Assembly: GCA_002389645.1 (NCBI GenBank)
Contig: DGQE01000007.1
Span: 1 to 64,000 of the forward strand
DNA from: Flavobacteriales bacterium UBA4422
GTDB lineage: Bacteria > Bacteroidota > Bacteroidia > Flavobacteriales_G > Salibacteraceae
Direction of reading: 5' to 3'
DNA: 64,000 nt
Below, in pieces: positions 1 to 7,908 of this stretch. A program made the translations under genes and the position numbers. The notes beneath the pieces are model-generated. The model saw only the letters and a list, made by a program, of their open reading frames with translations. It did not search any database and was not told the origin of the DNA. The stretch's first letter is position 1, and the number at the start of each line of letters is the position of its first letter.

Positions 1-2
1 CT

Positions 3-923
3 TCCGACATGAGACCTATTGCCGACACTGCTGATTTTATTCTAGTTTATCCCCAAGCACGTCCTGACCCAAGTGACGGAAACTCTTTTAACTGGATTCC
101 TAAAGTCCCAGGTACTTTTGATGATGTGCCCTTTTTTAGTTCATTGATAGATACGATTGCTAGTAATTATCAAATAGACCAGAACAGAATATATGCTTGT
201 GGGTATTCCTTAGGAGGAGATATGACCTTTGAACTTGGATGTAAGCTCAATAACAGAATTGCAGCTATAGCTCCAGTAGCCAGAACCATGCAAGCCAATC
301 CAAATAGTTTTTGCTCTCCGGTGCATCCCACTGGAGTTCTTACAATACTTGGTACGGATGATTTGGTTTCTCCATACAATGGAATCGTATTTGGTGGTAT
401 AGAATATTATATTTCCGCAGCAGCAACACATAGCTATTGGGCAACGCATAACAATTGTGTCACAACTGCTACCATGAATACTGTAAGTCCAAGTGTTGAA
501 CGATATACTTGGTCCACTACATCAGGTTGTGCCTACGTGGAGGAATTAAAAGTGATAGGAGGAGGACATGATTGGCCTGGAAGTTTTGGAAATATGACGA
601 TTGATGCGAATACAGAGATCTGGCAATTTGTTTCACGTTATGACATCAACGGTTTAATTGGCTGTACAACCACATCTATCTACGAAAATAATGGACAGAC
701 TGACAATTATAAGGCGTTTCCAAATCCTTTTAATCATGAGCTTACGATTGAACTAAAATCTGCACAATCCAATGATTTTTCGATATACAATGTTATTGGA
801 GAATTAGTAACCAGTGGTAAATTAAATTCTCAAGTTAATACAATCGATTTGTCTTCATTAGCTCCTAATGTTTATATTTTGAATATTGAAAATCAATCCA
901 TAAGGCTGATAAAAACAAAATAA
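3..923 (+). CDS. Secreted esterase of the PHB depolymerase/feruloyl esterase type, T9SS type A tail (5' truncated)
   Basis: The frame is open to the left edge, so the ATG at 9 is probably internal and the signal peptide and first strands of the alpha/beta hydrolase fold are outside the window. Numbering from the Met at 9, the nucleophile elbow GYSLGG puts the catalytic Ser at 67, the acid is in LGTDD (about 117-118) and the His in GGGHDWPG (187), the order expected of the LpqC/PHB depolymerase-like esterase family. Residues from about 235 (AFPNP onward) are a T9SS type A sorting domain ending in a basic tail, so the enzyme is predicted to be exported and anchored or released at the cell surface. 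The substrate cannot be told; short polyester or feruloyl esters are typical. The stop codon lies 2 nt before an attC-like palindrome, which suggests the gene is integron cassette cargo. Confidence 0.85.
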   Translation, partial: SDMRPIADTADFILVYPQARPDPSDGNSFNWIPKVPGTFDDVPFFSSLIDTIASNYQIDQNRIYACGYSLGGDMTFELGCKLNNRIAAIAPVARTMQANPNSFCSPVHPTGVLTILGTDDLVSPYNGIVFGGIEYYISAAATHSYWATHNNCVTTATMNTVSPSVERYTWSTTSGCAYVEELKVIGGGHDWPGSFGNMTIDANTEIWQFVSRYDINGLIGCTTTSIYENNGQTDNYKAFPNPFNHELTIELKSAQSNDFSIYNVIGELVTSGKLNSQVNTIDLSSLAPNVYILNIENQSIRLIKTK

Positions 924-925
924 AA

Positions 926-981
926 GTGCATAACAAAAGCTAAACTGCATTAAAACGCAGTTTAGCCAAACCGTTATGCAC
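926..981 (+). other. attC-like imperfect palindrome (site 1)
   Basis: The outer arms GTGCATAAC (926-934) and GTTATGCAC (973-981) are perfectly complementary. The inner arms GCTAAACTGC (939-948) and GCAGTTTAGC (957-966) are perfectly complementary around an 8-nt loop. The spacers between outer and inner arms are unequal (4 nt left, 6 nt right). That two-box asymmetric hairpin with TAACAAA on the left and GTTATGC on the right is the architecture of integron attC sites (R''-L''-loop-L'-R'). There is no T tract after it, so it does not look like an intrinsic terminator. It starts 2 nt after the stop codon of the upstream gene, as attC sites do. A near-copy lies at 2657-2712. Confidence 0.65.
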
Positions 982-1038
982 AATAAAAATCATAATGATG
1001 GTAGGGTGAAATATGTTTCAAACGTTGTAAGGATATAA

Positions 1039-2655
1039 ATGAATTTTAAAAAACACATATTAAACGTAGTGTTGATCACAAGTGCTATCAGTCCCCTTAA
1101 TGCACAGGTCTGGACCAAGTCATTCACAGCTGGAAGCTACGACTCAAACAACAAATTCTTAGGTGGTTCGGAAGTCCTACACTTAGTTGATCATAAAAGC
1201 ACGCTATTTGCTTCTGTTGGATACTGGGAGGATGATAATAACATTTGGTATGGTGGTTCAAATAGCAGCATTGGTTGGGGACAGATTAATCGACTGGATA
1301 ATCCTTCTGCTAGTTGGCAGCAAGATTTGTTTCTTGGTGCAAACTTTCTTCGACCCGAAATTCTTAAACAAATAATTTTCACAAAAGACCAGTTTGGTAG
1401 TTCTCTGCCTTCTCCAGATACAGTTTTGATTTGTGCAGGATACTCACCAAACTATTTTACTAGCCAAGTGGTGGTAAAGAGTTTTGTCAGGAATGATGTG
1501 AATGGTACTTGGGGAGAAAGTCAAATTGTGCAAGGGAGTTTCCCTGCAGGTGAAAAATATTCCATAAGAGATATTGAAATATATGTAGACCAGCAAACTG
1601 GATTAGAATATGTGTTTGCTACTGTCGGAACACAAGGAATTTTTAAAGGGAAATATAATCCTGCAGCTCCAGGTAAAATCGATTGGATATCAACAGCAGA
1701 GTTTGGTCCATTAACTATTAGACCTTTAGGTATTGAAGTAGCAAATGGAGCGCTCCATTTTTCATCAGGAAGTAAGCTCTATAGACGTATTGATGGAGTT
1801 TCACCAAGCTATGTAATAGATCATGACTTTAGTGACTTGGGTGCTACAATCAATTCTGCTGTAGGTGGCATTAGAGGTTTAACAACTATAGATAACCCTA
1901 GTGGCGTTGATGATGCTTTCCTTTTGATGTGGTGTCCTAACGGTCAGTCTCAAGGAACTATTTATCGTCTCGAACCAGATGGTATCGGAGGATTTAATCG
2001 TATTTATGAAACTAAATTATCATTATTAACAGCTAATTTTTTAGTTGGGTCTAGTGCGAGTTATGTCCTAGGTGCATACAATGAGTTTTACGAATATATT
2101 GACCCCATAAGTTATGATACTAATCACATTATTGGGTTTGAAGTAAATATCACAGGAGGTGGTCATCCATTATGGAACGGCTACTATAAAGGTGGTTTGT
2201 TCGCTAAGCGAGATCAAAATGGTCAATATTCCATAGAAGAGATAAATGGAACTATAGGTGCAAGTGATACGCCTTTAGTGGCTAACAGGTGCTATGTAAA
2301 ATCTCCATTTTCAAATGAAACCGCTATCTATTTTGGTGGTTTTGACCCAAATAGTTATACTTCAACCAATATGGCTTGGGTATATAAGAAAGACTATCAA
2401 GTTACAGCGGTAGATGAAATTCACGCACAAGAAAACAGCTTTATTCTTTATCCTAATCCTGCTAGTAATCAACTTTTTATTGAAAGCGAAATACTGGAAG
2501 GTTCTGAATTTATCATAATTAATATGTTAGGAAAGAAAGTGGCATCTGGCAGGATAAATGGGCAAACTGAAACGGTTGATATTTCATCTTTACCTCCAAA
2601 TGTTTATATTCTAAGAATTGATAATGAAGCAGTTAAATTTGTCAAAACAAACTAA
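1039..2655 (+). CDS. Secreted protein of unknown function with T9SS type A sorting domain (putative cassette cargo)
   Basis: The 538-residue protein starts with a signal peptide (basic MNFKKH, hydrophobic stretch, cleavage probably after NAQ near residue 23). The middle is rich in short beta-like segments with Gly/Asp turns (for example a VGGIRGLTTID stretch and a YFGGFDPN stretch) and could be a beta-propeller, but I do not recognise the family. The last 70 residues or so (LYPNPASNQL onward, ending KFVKTN) are a T9SS type A domain resembling that of the upstream esterase. The gene lies between two attC-like sites, 57 nt after the first and 1 nt before the second, in the same orientation as the esterase. 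At about 1.7 kb between the two predicted cut points it would be a large gene cassette. The region looks somewhat more AT-rich than the housekeeping genes. Function not assigned. Confidence 0.8.
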   Translation: MNFKKHILNVVLITSAISPLNAQVWTKSFTAGSYDSNNKFLGGSEVLHLVDHKSTLFASVGYWEDDNNIWYGGSNSSIGWGQINRLDNPSASWQQDLFLGANFLRPEILKQIIFTKDQFGSSLPSPDTVLICAGYSPNYFTSQVVVKSFVRNDVNGTWGESQIVQGSFPAGEKYSIRDIEIYVDQQTGLEYVFATVGTQGIFKGKYNPAAPGKIDWISTAEFGPLTIRPLGIEVANGALHFSSGSKLYRRIDGVSPSYVIDHDFSDLGATINSAVGGIRGLTTIDNPSGVDDAFLLMWCPNGQSQGTIYRLEPDGIGGFNRIYETKLSLLTANFLVGSSASYVLGAYNEFYEYIDPISYDTNHIIGFEVNITGGGHPLWNGYYKGGLFAKRDQNGQYSIEEINGTIGASDTPLVANRCYVKSPFSNETAIYFGGFDPNSYTSTNMAWVYKKDYQVTAVDEIHAQENSFILYPNPASNQLFIESEILEGSEFIIINMLGKKVASGRINGQTETVDISSLPPNVYILRIDNEAVKFVKTN

Positions 2656-2656
2656 T

Positions 2657-2712
2657 GTGCATAACAAAACCTAAACTGCATTAAAACGCAGTTTAGCCAT
2701 AGCGTTAGGCAT
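2657..2712 (+). other. attC-like imperfect palindrome (site 2)
   Basis: Nearly identical to the palindrome at 926-981: the left half differs at one position (C for G at 2670) and the loop and right inner arm are the same. The right end reads GTTAGGC (2704-2710), which fits the GTTRRRY core of attC sites exactly, while the left box is GCATAAC. Inner arms are CTAAACTGC (2671-2679) and GCAGTTTAG (2688-2696). It begins 1 nt after the stop codon of the 538-residue gene. Presence of two matching sites, each directly after a stop codon and in the same orientation, is the main support for a cassette array. Confidence 0.65.
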
Positions 2713-3066
2713 AATTCAGTGGATGAATAAAACAATATCAAACATCCTAAAAGAAAGTCCAATCCATATTAAGAAGACATCAAATCTCTTTTTAAACCTC
2801 ACAATTCATTGTTATGAAAAGCAAAAGCACCTTTAATTATTTAGCTTTAGATACGAATGGGGTAGTAACAGGAACATTTACCGCTACCATGAAAGATAGC
2901 ACCAAGATAACCAGCGGAAAGTTCACAAACATTTCCAAATAGCTGGCTAAATAAGTGTTATGAATCCTTCATCATTCTAATGAGGAGAAGATATTAGGAT
3001 GAAAATCTGTTTTGTAAACTGATTAATTCCCGATAAAAAGTAGTTCGTTTGCATCATCAAGTGAGT
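2713..3066 (+). other. Gene-poor stretch after second attC-like site
   Basis: No full-length gene is visible here. It holds one short open frame (2814-2942, listed separately) that resembles the tail of a lipoprotein. Downstream of it the sequence GGCTAAATAAGTGTTATG (2945-2962) has a GTTATG box like the right end of the attC-like sites but no matching left arm, so I do not call a third site. The rest, up to the SDR start, shows no clear promoter or hairpin. Confidence 0.4.
2814..2942 (+). pseudogene. 42-residue open frame, probable remnant of a Bacteroidota lipoprotein gene
   Basis: The frame starts with ATG at 2814 and ends TAG at 2942. It has no signal peptide. The second half (GVVTGTFTATMKDS, then ITSGKFTNISK) resembles the last strands of small Bacteroidota lipoproteins that end in a GTF-F-A-x-D / I-x-x-GxF pattern. 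An in-frame stop sits at 2793-2795, six codons before the ATG, so the rest of such a domain is missing. It follows an attC-like site and may be a decayed cassette. It could also be a real small gene or chance; I favour a remnant. Confidence 0.3.
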
Positions 3067-3867
3067 ATGTCAAATTTTTGGAAGGATAAGGTTATTTGGA
3101 TTACCGGTGCATCAAGTGGCATTGGTGAAGCCTTGGTGAGGCAGCTTGCCGAAAAGGGTGCAATCATTATTCTTTCGAGTCGAAATGCAGAAAAATTGGA
3201 AGGGTTTAAAGCTCAACTTCCAAATGCTGATAGACATACCATCTTGCCTTTGGATGTATCCAATGAACAATCCATCGATCAGGCCATCAACGCAAATAAA
3301 GCATTGGTTGACAACGTAGAAATTCTGATCAACAATGCAGGAATAAGCCAACGCGCACTAACTTGGGAAGCATCGCGCGAATCAGAACGATTGATTATGG
3401 AAACCAATTTTTTTGGTGCTACGGCATTGACGAAAGCTGTTCTTCCTGGCATGATGAAACGAAATGCAGGGATTATCATTTCATTGAGTTCTCCTGCAGG
3501 AGCTTTCGGATTTCCATTGAGATCATCATACTCAGCTTCTAAACATGCGCTGCATGGTTATTTTGACTCATTGAGAGCAGAGTTTGATGCTGCTAAGAAG
3601 AATATTCACATCATGCTCGTCTTGCCTGGAAGGGTAAGTACGAATATGTCATACAATGCATTGACACAAGATGGAAGCAAACAAGCGGAAGCGGACAAAA
3701 GATTGGCTTCAGGTTTATCTCCAGAAGAATGTGCAAAAGGAATTATTAAAGCTGCTGAAAAACGAAAAGCAGAGATCTATTTTGGACGCGAACAAATCCT
3801 GATTTATATCAAGCGATATTTACCAGGTTTATTCAGATCTATTGTAACCAAATTTAAGCCTGACTAA
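3067..3867 (+). CDS. SDR family NAD(P)-dependent oxidoreductase
   Basis: A classical short-chain dehydrogenase/reductase of 266 residues: the cofactor motif TGASSGIG is at 13-20, the NNAG motif at 89-92, the catalytic Ser near 141-142 and the YSASK motif gives Tyr155 and Lys159. It looks like the DHRS7-type subgroup, which has a C-terminal hydrophobic/basic tail (here residues 240-266). Substrate not predictable. A TTG 18 nt upstream would also be in frame, but the ATG at 3067 directly precedes the conserved N-terminal strand, so I use it. The next gene (glyoxalase-fold protein) begins 2 nt after the stop, so the two are almost certainly co-transcribed. Confidence 0.9.
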   Translation: MSNFWKDKVIWITGASSGIGEALVRQLAEKGAIIILSSRNAEKLEGFKAQLPNADRHTILPLDVSNEQSIDQAINANKALVDNVEILINNAGISQRALTWEASRESERLIMETNFFGATALTKAVLPGMMKRNAGIIISLSSPAGAFGFPLRSSYSASKHALHGYFDSLRAEFDAAKKNIHIMLVLPGRVSTNMSYNALTQDGSKQAEADKRLASGLSPEECAKGIIKAAEKRKAEIYFGREQILIYIKRYLPGLFRSIVTKFKPD

Positions 3868-3869
3868 CG

Positions 3870-4910
3870 ATGATAAATGGTATTCAACAAGTAGGAATAG
3901 GCACGCCAAACGTGCATGATTCATTTAAGTGGTACAGACAAAACTTTGGATTTGACGTTCCAGTTTTTGACGAGGCAGCAGAAGCTCCTTTAATGACACA
4001 ATACACGGGAGATGTGGTGCAGTCACGCCATGCAATATTAGCCATGAACTTAAATGGTGGTGGCGGAATGGAGATTTGGCAATATACCAGCCGTGAGCCA
4101 GCGCCTCAATTGAGTTTTTCCTTGAAAAGACCTGGATTGTTGGTTACTAGAATCAAATGTGAAAACGCAAGTATTGCCTATTCAAATTTGGCTAAGAGTA
4201 AGCCGAGTAAGGTTTCGAATGATCCAATGAACAAGTGGTCTTTTTCTGTTGTGGACCCTTATGGCAACCCTTTTATCGTAGCAGAATCCAACAGTTGGTA
4301 TAAGAAGAAGCCGGGGCAGTTTGGTGGAATTGAAGGCATCATGATTGGAGTAACCAACATGGACAAAGCACTGACGTTTTATCAGGATGTTATGGGCATC
4401 GACAAAGTGTTGTCGGATGAAGAGCGCGTATTCGAAGATTTAAAAGGCTTAGAAGGCGGAAATGAAACTTACCGAAGGGTTCGCTTAACACCAAAAAATA
4501 GAAACAAGGGAGCTTTTTCTAAAGTGTTCGGTGACTTCTTCATTGAATTACTGGAATTAAAGTCTGGTGAGCCGATGGACCATAACATGAAAGGCCGCTT
4601 TTGGGGCGATCAAGGCTTCATTCACCTGTGCTTTGATGTAAATCAGATGGATGCCATTAAAAAGCGAGCCGAAGACTTGAATAATGCCTTTACTATTGAC
4701 ACCGGTGATTCGTTTTCTATGGGTGAAGCCGCAGGTCGCTTTGCCTACGTGGAAGATCCAGATGGAACGTTAATTGAACTAGTTGAAACAGAAAAGATTA
4801 CGATTTCTAAGAAGTTGGGTTGGAGGATTAACTTGAGTCCAAGTAGAAAGAGAAAGCCGCTTCCTGATTTCTTATTCACAGTAATAGGGATGACTAGGGT
4901 GAAGGACTAA
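3870..4910 (+). CDS. VOC (glyoxalase/bleomycin resistance fold) family protein, two tandem domains
   Basis: The 346-residue protein has two vicinal-oxygen-chelate units: residues about 1-135 (starts GIQQVGIGTPNVHDSFKWY) and about 150-312 (starts IEGIMIGVTNMDKALTFYQ, ends VEDPDGTLIELVET). The start of each has the usual beta-strand plus helix, and the second ends with the EDPDGT-x-IEL signature with a metal-ligand Glu. The family contains dioxygenases, lyases and epimerases acting through a divalent metal; the substrate cannot be assigned. It overlaps by 4 nt with the 3' end of the convergent acyltransferase gene. Being directly behind the SDR gene suggests both act in the same small-molecule pathway. 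Confidence 0.85.
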   Translation: MINGIQQVGIGTPNVHDSFKWYRQNFGFDVPVFDEAAEAPLMTQYTGDVVQSRHAILAMNLNGGGGMEIWQYTSREPAPQLSFSLKRPGLLVTRIKCENASIAYSNLAKSKPSKVSNDPMNKWSFSVVDPYGNPFIVAESNSWYKKKPGQFGGIEGIMIGVTNMDKALTFYQDVMGIDKVLSDEERVFEDLKGLEGGNETYRRVRLTPKNRNKGAFSKVFGDFFIELLELKSGEPMDHNMKGRFWGDQGFIHLCFDVNQMDAIKKRAEDLNNAFTIDTGDSFSMGEAAGRFAYVEDPDGTLIELVETEKITISKKLGWRINLSPSRKRKPLPDFLFTVIGMTRVKD

Positions 4911-6163
4911 GTGCTCTCAGTCAAGGCATTTACCTCATCGTACAGCGATTGAAACTCTTCTTTCTTAGAAAGATTATTCCAATTGCAATAAGCAAGTCTG
5001 AACTCGTCCACGACTTCTATACCGATATGGGTGAAGATTACCATCATCAACGGCAGCGCAATTCCGTAAAATCCGAGTGCTGATAGGCCTATGATTAAGA
5101 GAATAATTACCTGAATGAGATAGAGCAACACTCCACCAATTACTGTAACGGTAGTAGTGAAAATTTTGTCTTTGATTTTATTTTTTATCAGCCAATTGGT
5201 GAGACTGTTGGGTATCAAAATCATAAGCCAAGCTAAACCGACAAAAGGAGCAAGAAAAAGAATTCTGATGAGAAACTTAAAACGACTGTTGCCTTCGCTC
5301 AGAAGACCTTCGTTTTCAGGTCCTAGGTTCAGAGATTGTGCTTTTGTTTTCCATTCATCGCTAAGTGCGTTTTCACCCAAATCGTTAAGCTTTTGAACTA
5401 GGTTGTTTTCAACATCGAATCTGCTCCTATCAATTGAAGACCATTCAGAGCCAATTGTGCTGAAGCTTAGCCTTAATGCCATTAGGGCTTTCTCCGTCCA
5501 TGAGTCATCGCTGTATTCTTTCTCAATGATGAAGTCTTCTTCAAGTCGTTCTGTAATTTCTTTCGTCAATGCTTCATAGGCCTTATTCGGATTTTCTCTG
5601 TAGAGCTCGCTATAATTGCGGGCATCAATAGCCTCACCGAAGTTGACCATAGCGGTAGCCCTAAACTGTCTAAATTGGGTAGAGCTTGCTGCTTGAGTAA
5701 CCACATAAACTTTTTCTCCTCCATGCTTATGGAGATAGTCAAGAGCTAATCGTGCGGTACCTTTCCTTAGTGGTTGGAGAACTTTTTCTTGAACGCATAC
5801 GCCTTCTGAAAAGATTAACACTTTTCCATTCTTATCGAAGGTGTTATAGCATTCCTTAAAACTCTGTTCGTTTTTATTGAGTGAAGCAAATCCGTCACGA
5901 AATCTATAAACAGGCAACATGAAAATTGCTCGAAATAGCTTGTTAAGCAATTTTTTTTCAAAAACATCGCCTCTCACCAAAACGTATGTTGGTTGATGGT
6001 GAATCAGCGGACTAAAAAGATAGTCTATGGCAGAATTTGGATGTGTGCTGGCAAAAATGATTGGTCCATCTGTTGGTAATGGAGCATGATAATGCACATG
6101 GACGCGCTTATACCAAACCCGCATTCCAAGTGTAAGCCAATATTTGAAAAAGTAGAAAATCAA
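4907..6163 (-). CDS. PlsC-type 1-acyl-sn-glycerol-3-phosphate / glycerol-3-phosphate acyltransferase family protein
   Basis: The N-terminal half is an acyltransferase domain with the motif THPNSAID (catalytic His, with five residues before the Asp, as in Gat1/Sct1-like acyltransferases) and a block II/III FSEGVC motif. The C-terminal third has three to four hydrophobic segments (around residues 295-380), so the enzyme is membrane-embedded. It probably acylates a glycerophospholipid precursor. Length 418 is typical of this Bacteroidota type. The start shown is a TTG; the likely promoter element at 6169-6176 places transcription start almost on it, so the ATG at 6124 (13 residues shorter) is a real alternative. 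Single gene, convergent with the VOC gene. Confidence 0.85.
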   Translation of the reverse strand: MIFYFFKYWLTLGMRVWYKRVHVHYHAPLPTDGPIIFASTHPNSAIDYLFSPLIHHQPTYVLVRGDVFEKKLLNKLFRAIFMLPVYRFRDGFASLNKNEQSFKECYNTFDKNGKVLIFSEGVCVQEKVLQPLRKGTARLALDYLHKHGGEKVYVVTQAASSTQFRQFRATAMVNFGEAIDARNYSELYRENPNKAYEALTKEITERLEEDFIIEKEYSDDSWTEKALMALRLSFSTIGSEWSSIDRSRFDVENNLVQKLNDLGENALSDEWKTKAQSLNLGPENEGLLSEGNSRFKFLIRILFLAPFVGLAWLMILIPNSLTNWLIKNKIKDKIFTTTVTVIGGVLLYLIQVIILLIIGLSALGFYGIALPLMMVIFTHIGIEVVDEFRLAYCNWNNLSKKEEFQSLYDEVNALTEST

Positions 6164-6168
6164 GGGTG

Positions 6169-6176
6169 CAAATGTA
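6169..6176 (-). promoter_or_regulatory. Bacteroidota -7 promoter element (TACATTTG) for the acyltransferase
   Basis: On the minus strand the sequence is TACATTTG followed by CACC, an exact match to the TAnnTTTG element of Bacteroidota housekeeping promoters. No clear TTG is present at about -33. Its closeness to the TTG start bears on the start choice of the acyltransferase. Confidence 0.45.
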
Positions 6177-6290
6177 GGTTGGTGATGGGTTTGAGTAAAT
6201 AAAAATTTTAGAGTGGATCGGCAGGAGTGAATTGCTGATAATTAGTGTTATTATTTATCAGGATTCGATATGAATATCATGGAAGCTTTG

Positions 6291-6298
6291 TAATCTTG
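6291..6298 (+). promoter_or_regulatory. Near-consensus -7 element (TAATCTTG) for the aldehyde dehydrogenase
   Basis: TAATCTTG followed by CGCC matches TAnnTTTG at all but one position and lies 18 nt before the ATG at 6317. It supports that ATG over the upstream in-frame starts. Confidence 0.35.
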
Positions 6299-6316
6299 CG
6301 CCAAAGAAAATTGGTA

Positions 6317-7672
6317 ATGGAAGTAGCGTCAATAAATCCTTGGAACCTTAAAGAAATTGAGCGTTTCACGACTCATACAGAATCAGAAACAAACGCAATA
6401 ATTGAATCGGTAGACGAGCGTTTTAGCACCTGGAAACGATCATCCTTCATAGAGCGCTGGGCTTTGATGCATCGTGTGGCTGAAGTTTTGGTTTCAAATA
6501 CCCAGAAATATGCCGAGCATATCTCGTTAGAAATGGGAAAGCCTATTGCTGAAGCAAAAGCTGAAGTAGAGAAATGTGCTTGGGTTTGCCGCTACTATGC
6601 AGATCACTCAGAAGAGTTTTTACGTTCCAAGGTAATTGAAACTGATGCTTCCAAAAGCTACGTTTCTTATGAGCCTCTTGGTGTGATTTACGCTATCATG
6701 CCTTGGAATTTTCCATTTTGGCAAGTGTTCAGATTTGCTGCGCCGACATTAATGGCAGGAAATACTGCACTATTGAAGCATGCACCGAATGTTACGCGCT
6801 GTGCTTTAGATATCGAAGAAATTTTTGCAGAGGCCGGTGCCCCAGTCAATGCATTCAGAACATTAATATTAGACAATGATCATGCGAGTAAAGTGATAGA
6901 GCATCCTTTGGTTCGCGCTGTTTCATTAACAGGAAGCGAGCGTGCGGGAGTTGCGGTTGCTTCAACTGCGGGTTCTGTATTGAAGTCAAGCTTACTTGAG
7001 TTGGGTGGTAGCAATGCTGTCATCGTTTTAGACGATGCTGATTTGGATGCTGCAGTTGATACAGGGTTTAAAGCTCGATTTTTAAACTCGGGGCAAAGCT
7101 GTATTGCTGGAAAACGATTTTTAGTTATGGACAGCATCTATGATGCTTACATCGAGAAGTTTAAAGCCAAAGTGGAGCAGTTGAAATTTGCTGATCCGCT
7201 ATCTGGAGAAGCAAGCATTGGTCCTTTGGCACGTGTTGATTTGGCTGAAGGAATCGAACGCCAAGTAAATCAATCCATTAAAAATGGAGCTGAATTAGTT
7301 TGCGGTGGTAAAAGAGATGGCGCTAAATATGAAGCAACTGTGCTCAAGAATGTTAAGCCAGGAATGGCTGCTTTTGATGAAGAAACCTTTGGCCCTGTCG
7401 CACCATTCATTCGCATCAAAGATTTAGATGAAGCCATTCATTTGAGCAATATTTCTTCATTCGGTTTGGGCGTTACTATTTGCACAGGAAATGCAGATCG
7501 CATCATGAATAGGATTTCTGAGTTTGAAGAAGGAGCGGTGTTTATCAATGAATTGGTAAAAAGCGATCCTCGCTTGCCATTCGGTGGCATTAAGAAATCG
7601 GGCTATGGTCGAGAATTATCGGCCGATGGGATTCACGAATTTGTGAATGCTAAGACGGTGTATGTGAAGTAG
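6317..7672 (+). CDS. NAD(P)-dependent aldehyde dehydrogenase, succinate-semialdehyde dehydrogenase type
   Basis: The 451-residue protein is a full-length ALDH: PWNFP at about 129-133, catalytic Glu in LELGGS (about 228), catalytic Cys in SGQSCIAG (about 262), and FGPVAP in the C-terminal half. The best general match by motif pattern is the succinate-semialdehyde dehydrogenase (GabD/Sad) group, which oxidises succinate semialdehyde to succinate, but other small aldehydes are possible. The open frame extends 24 codons upstream; the ATG at 6317 is chosen because it gives the usual family N-terminus and follows a promoter-like element. The 3' end overlaps that of the convergent LapA-like gene by 23 nt. 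Confidence 0.88.
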   Translation: MEVASINPWNLKEIERFTTHTESETNAIIESVDERFSTWKRSSFIERWALMHRVAEVLVSNTQKYAEHISLEMGKPIAEAKAEVEKCAWVCRYYADHSEEFLRSKVIETDASKSYVSYEPLGVIYAIMPWNFPFWQVFRFAAPTLMAGNTALLKHAPNVTRCALDIEEIFAEAGAPVNAFRTLILDNDHASKVIEHPLVRAVSLTGSERAGVAVASTAGSVLKSSLLELGGSNAVIVLDDADLDAAVDTGFKARFLNSGQSCIAGKRFLVMDSIYDAYIEKFKAKVEQLKFADPLSGEASIGPLARVDLAEGIERQVNQSIKNGAELVCGGKRDGAKYEATVLKNVKPGMAAFDEETFGPVAPFIRIKDLDEAIHLSNISSFGLGVTICTGNADRIMNRISEFEEGAVFINELVKSDPRLPFGGIKKSGYGRELSADGIHEFVNAKTVYVK

Positions 7673-7907
7673 GTTCTTCAGGTTTTTTGACCGGCTCTTG
7701 TTTTGGTGTCTTTTTGGTTGTATTGAAAGAGAAGGCTAGCATTCCTATTAAGAATCCTACTGCAGCGCAAATCATCATGAGCAATGCTTTAGAAATTTCT
7801 AATCCCCAAATCAGAAAAGTCAAATCAACCATTTCTGCATTTTGAATAATGAATACAACAAATAGCATTGCAATCAAAAGGACTAGTATCGAATAGATGC
7901 GCTTCAT
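7650..7907 (-). CDS. LapA-domain (DUF1049) small membrane protein
   Basis: This 85-residue protein has two hydrophobic segments (about 4-24 and 33-55, the first followed by FIIQNAE, typical of LapA domain proteins) and a Lys/Pro-rich cytoplasmic tail. Such proteins are inner-membrane accessory factors linked to lipopolysaccharide assembly in proteobacteria; the role in Bacteroidota is unknown. The ATG at 7907 directly follows the stop of the upstream FG-GAP gene (7909), so it is the last gene of that operon. A longer frame from 7949 overlaps that gene and is unlikely. Confidence 0.75.
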   Translation of the reverse strand: MKRIYSILVLLIAMLFVVFIIQNAEMVDLTFLIWGLEISKALLMMICAAVGFLIGMLAFSFNTTKKTPKQEPVKKPEEPTSHTPS

Positions 7908-7908
7908 A

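Noticed and set aside
926..2712. Palindromes as intrinsic terminators
   Set aside because: Neither has a following T tract, the stems are asymmetric with two boxes, and both begin directly at a stop codon; the true terminators in this window (15511, 23108, 28483, 52928) look different.
2945..2962. Third attC site
   Set aside because: Only a right-hand GTTATG-like box; no matching left arm or inner stem.
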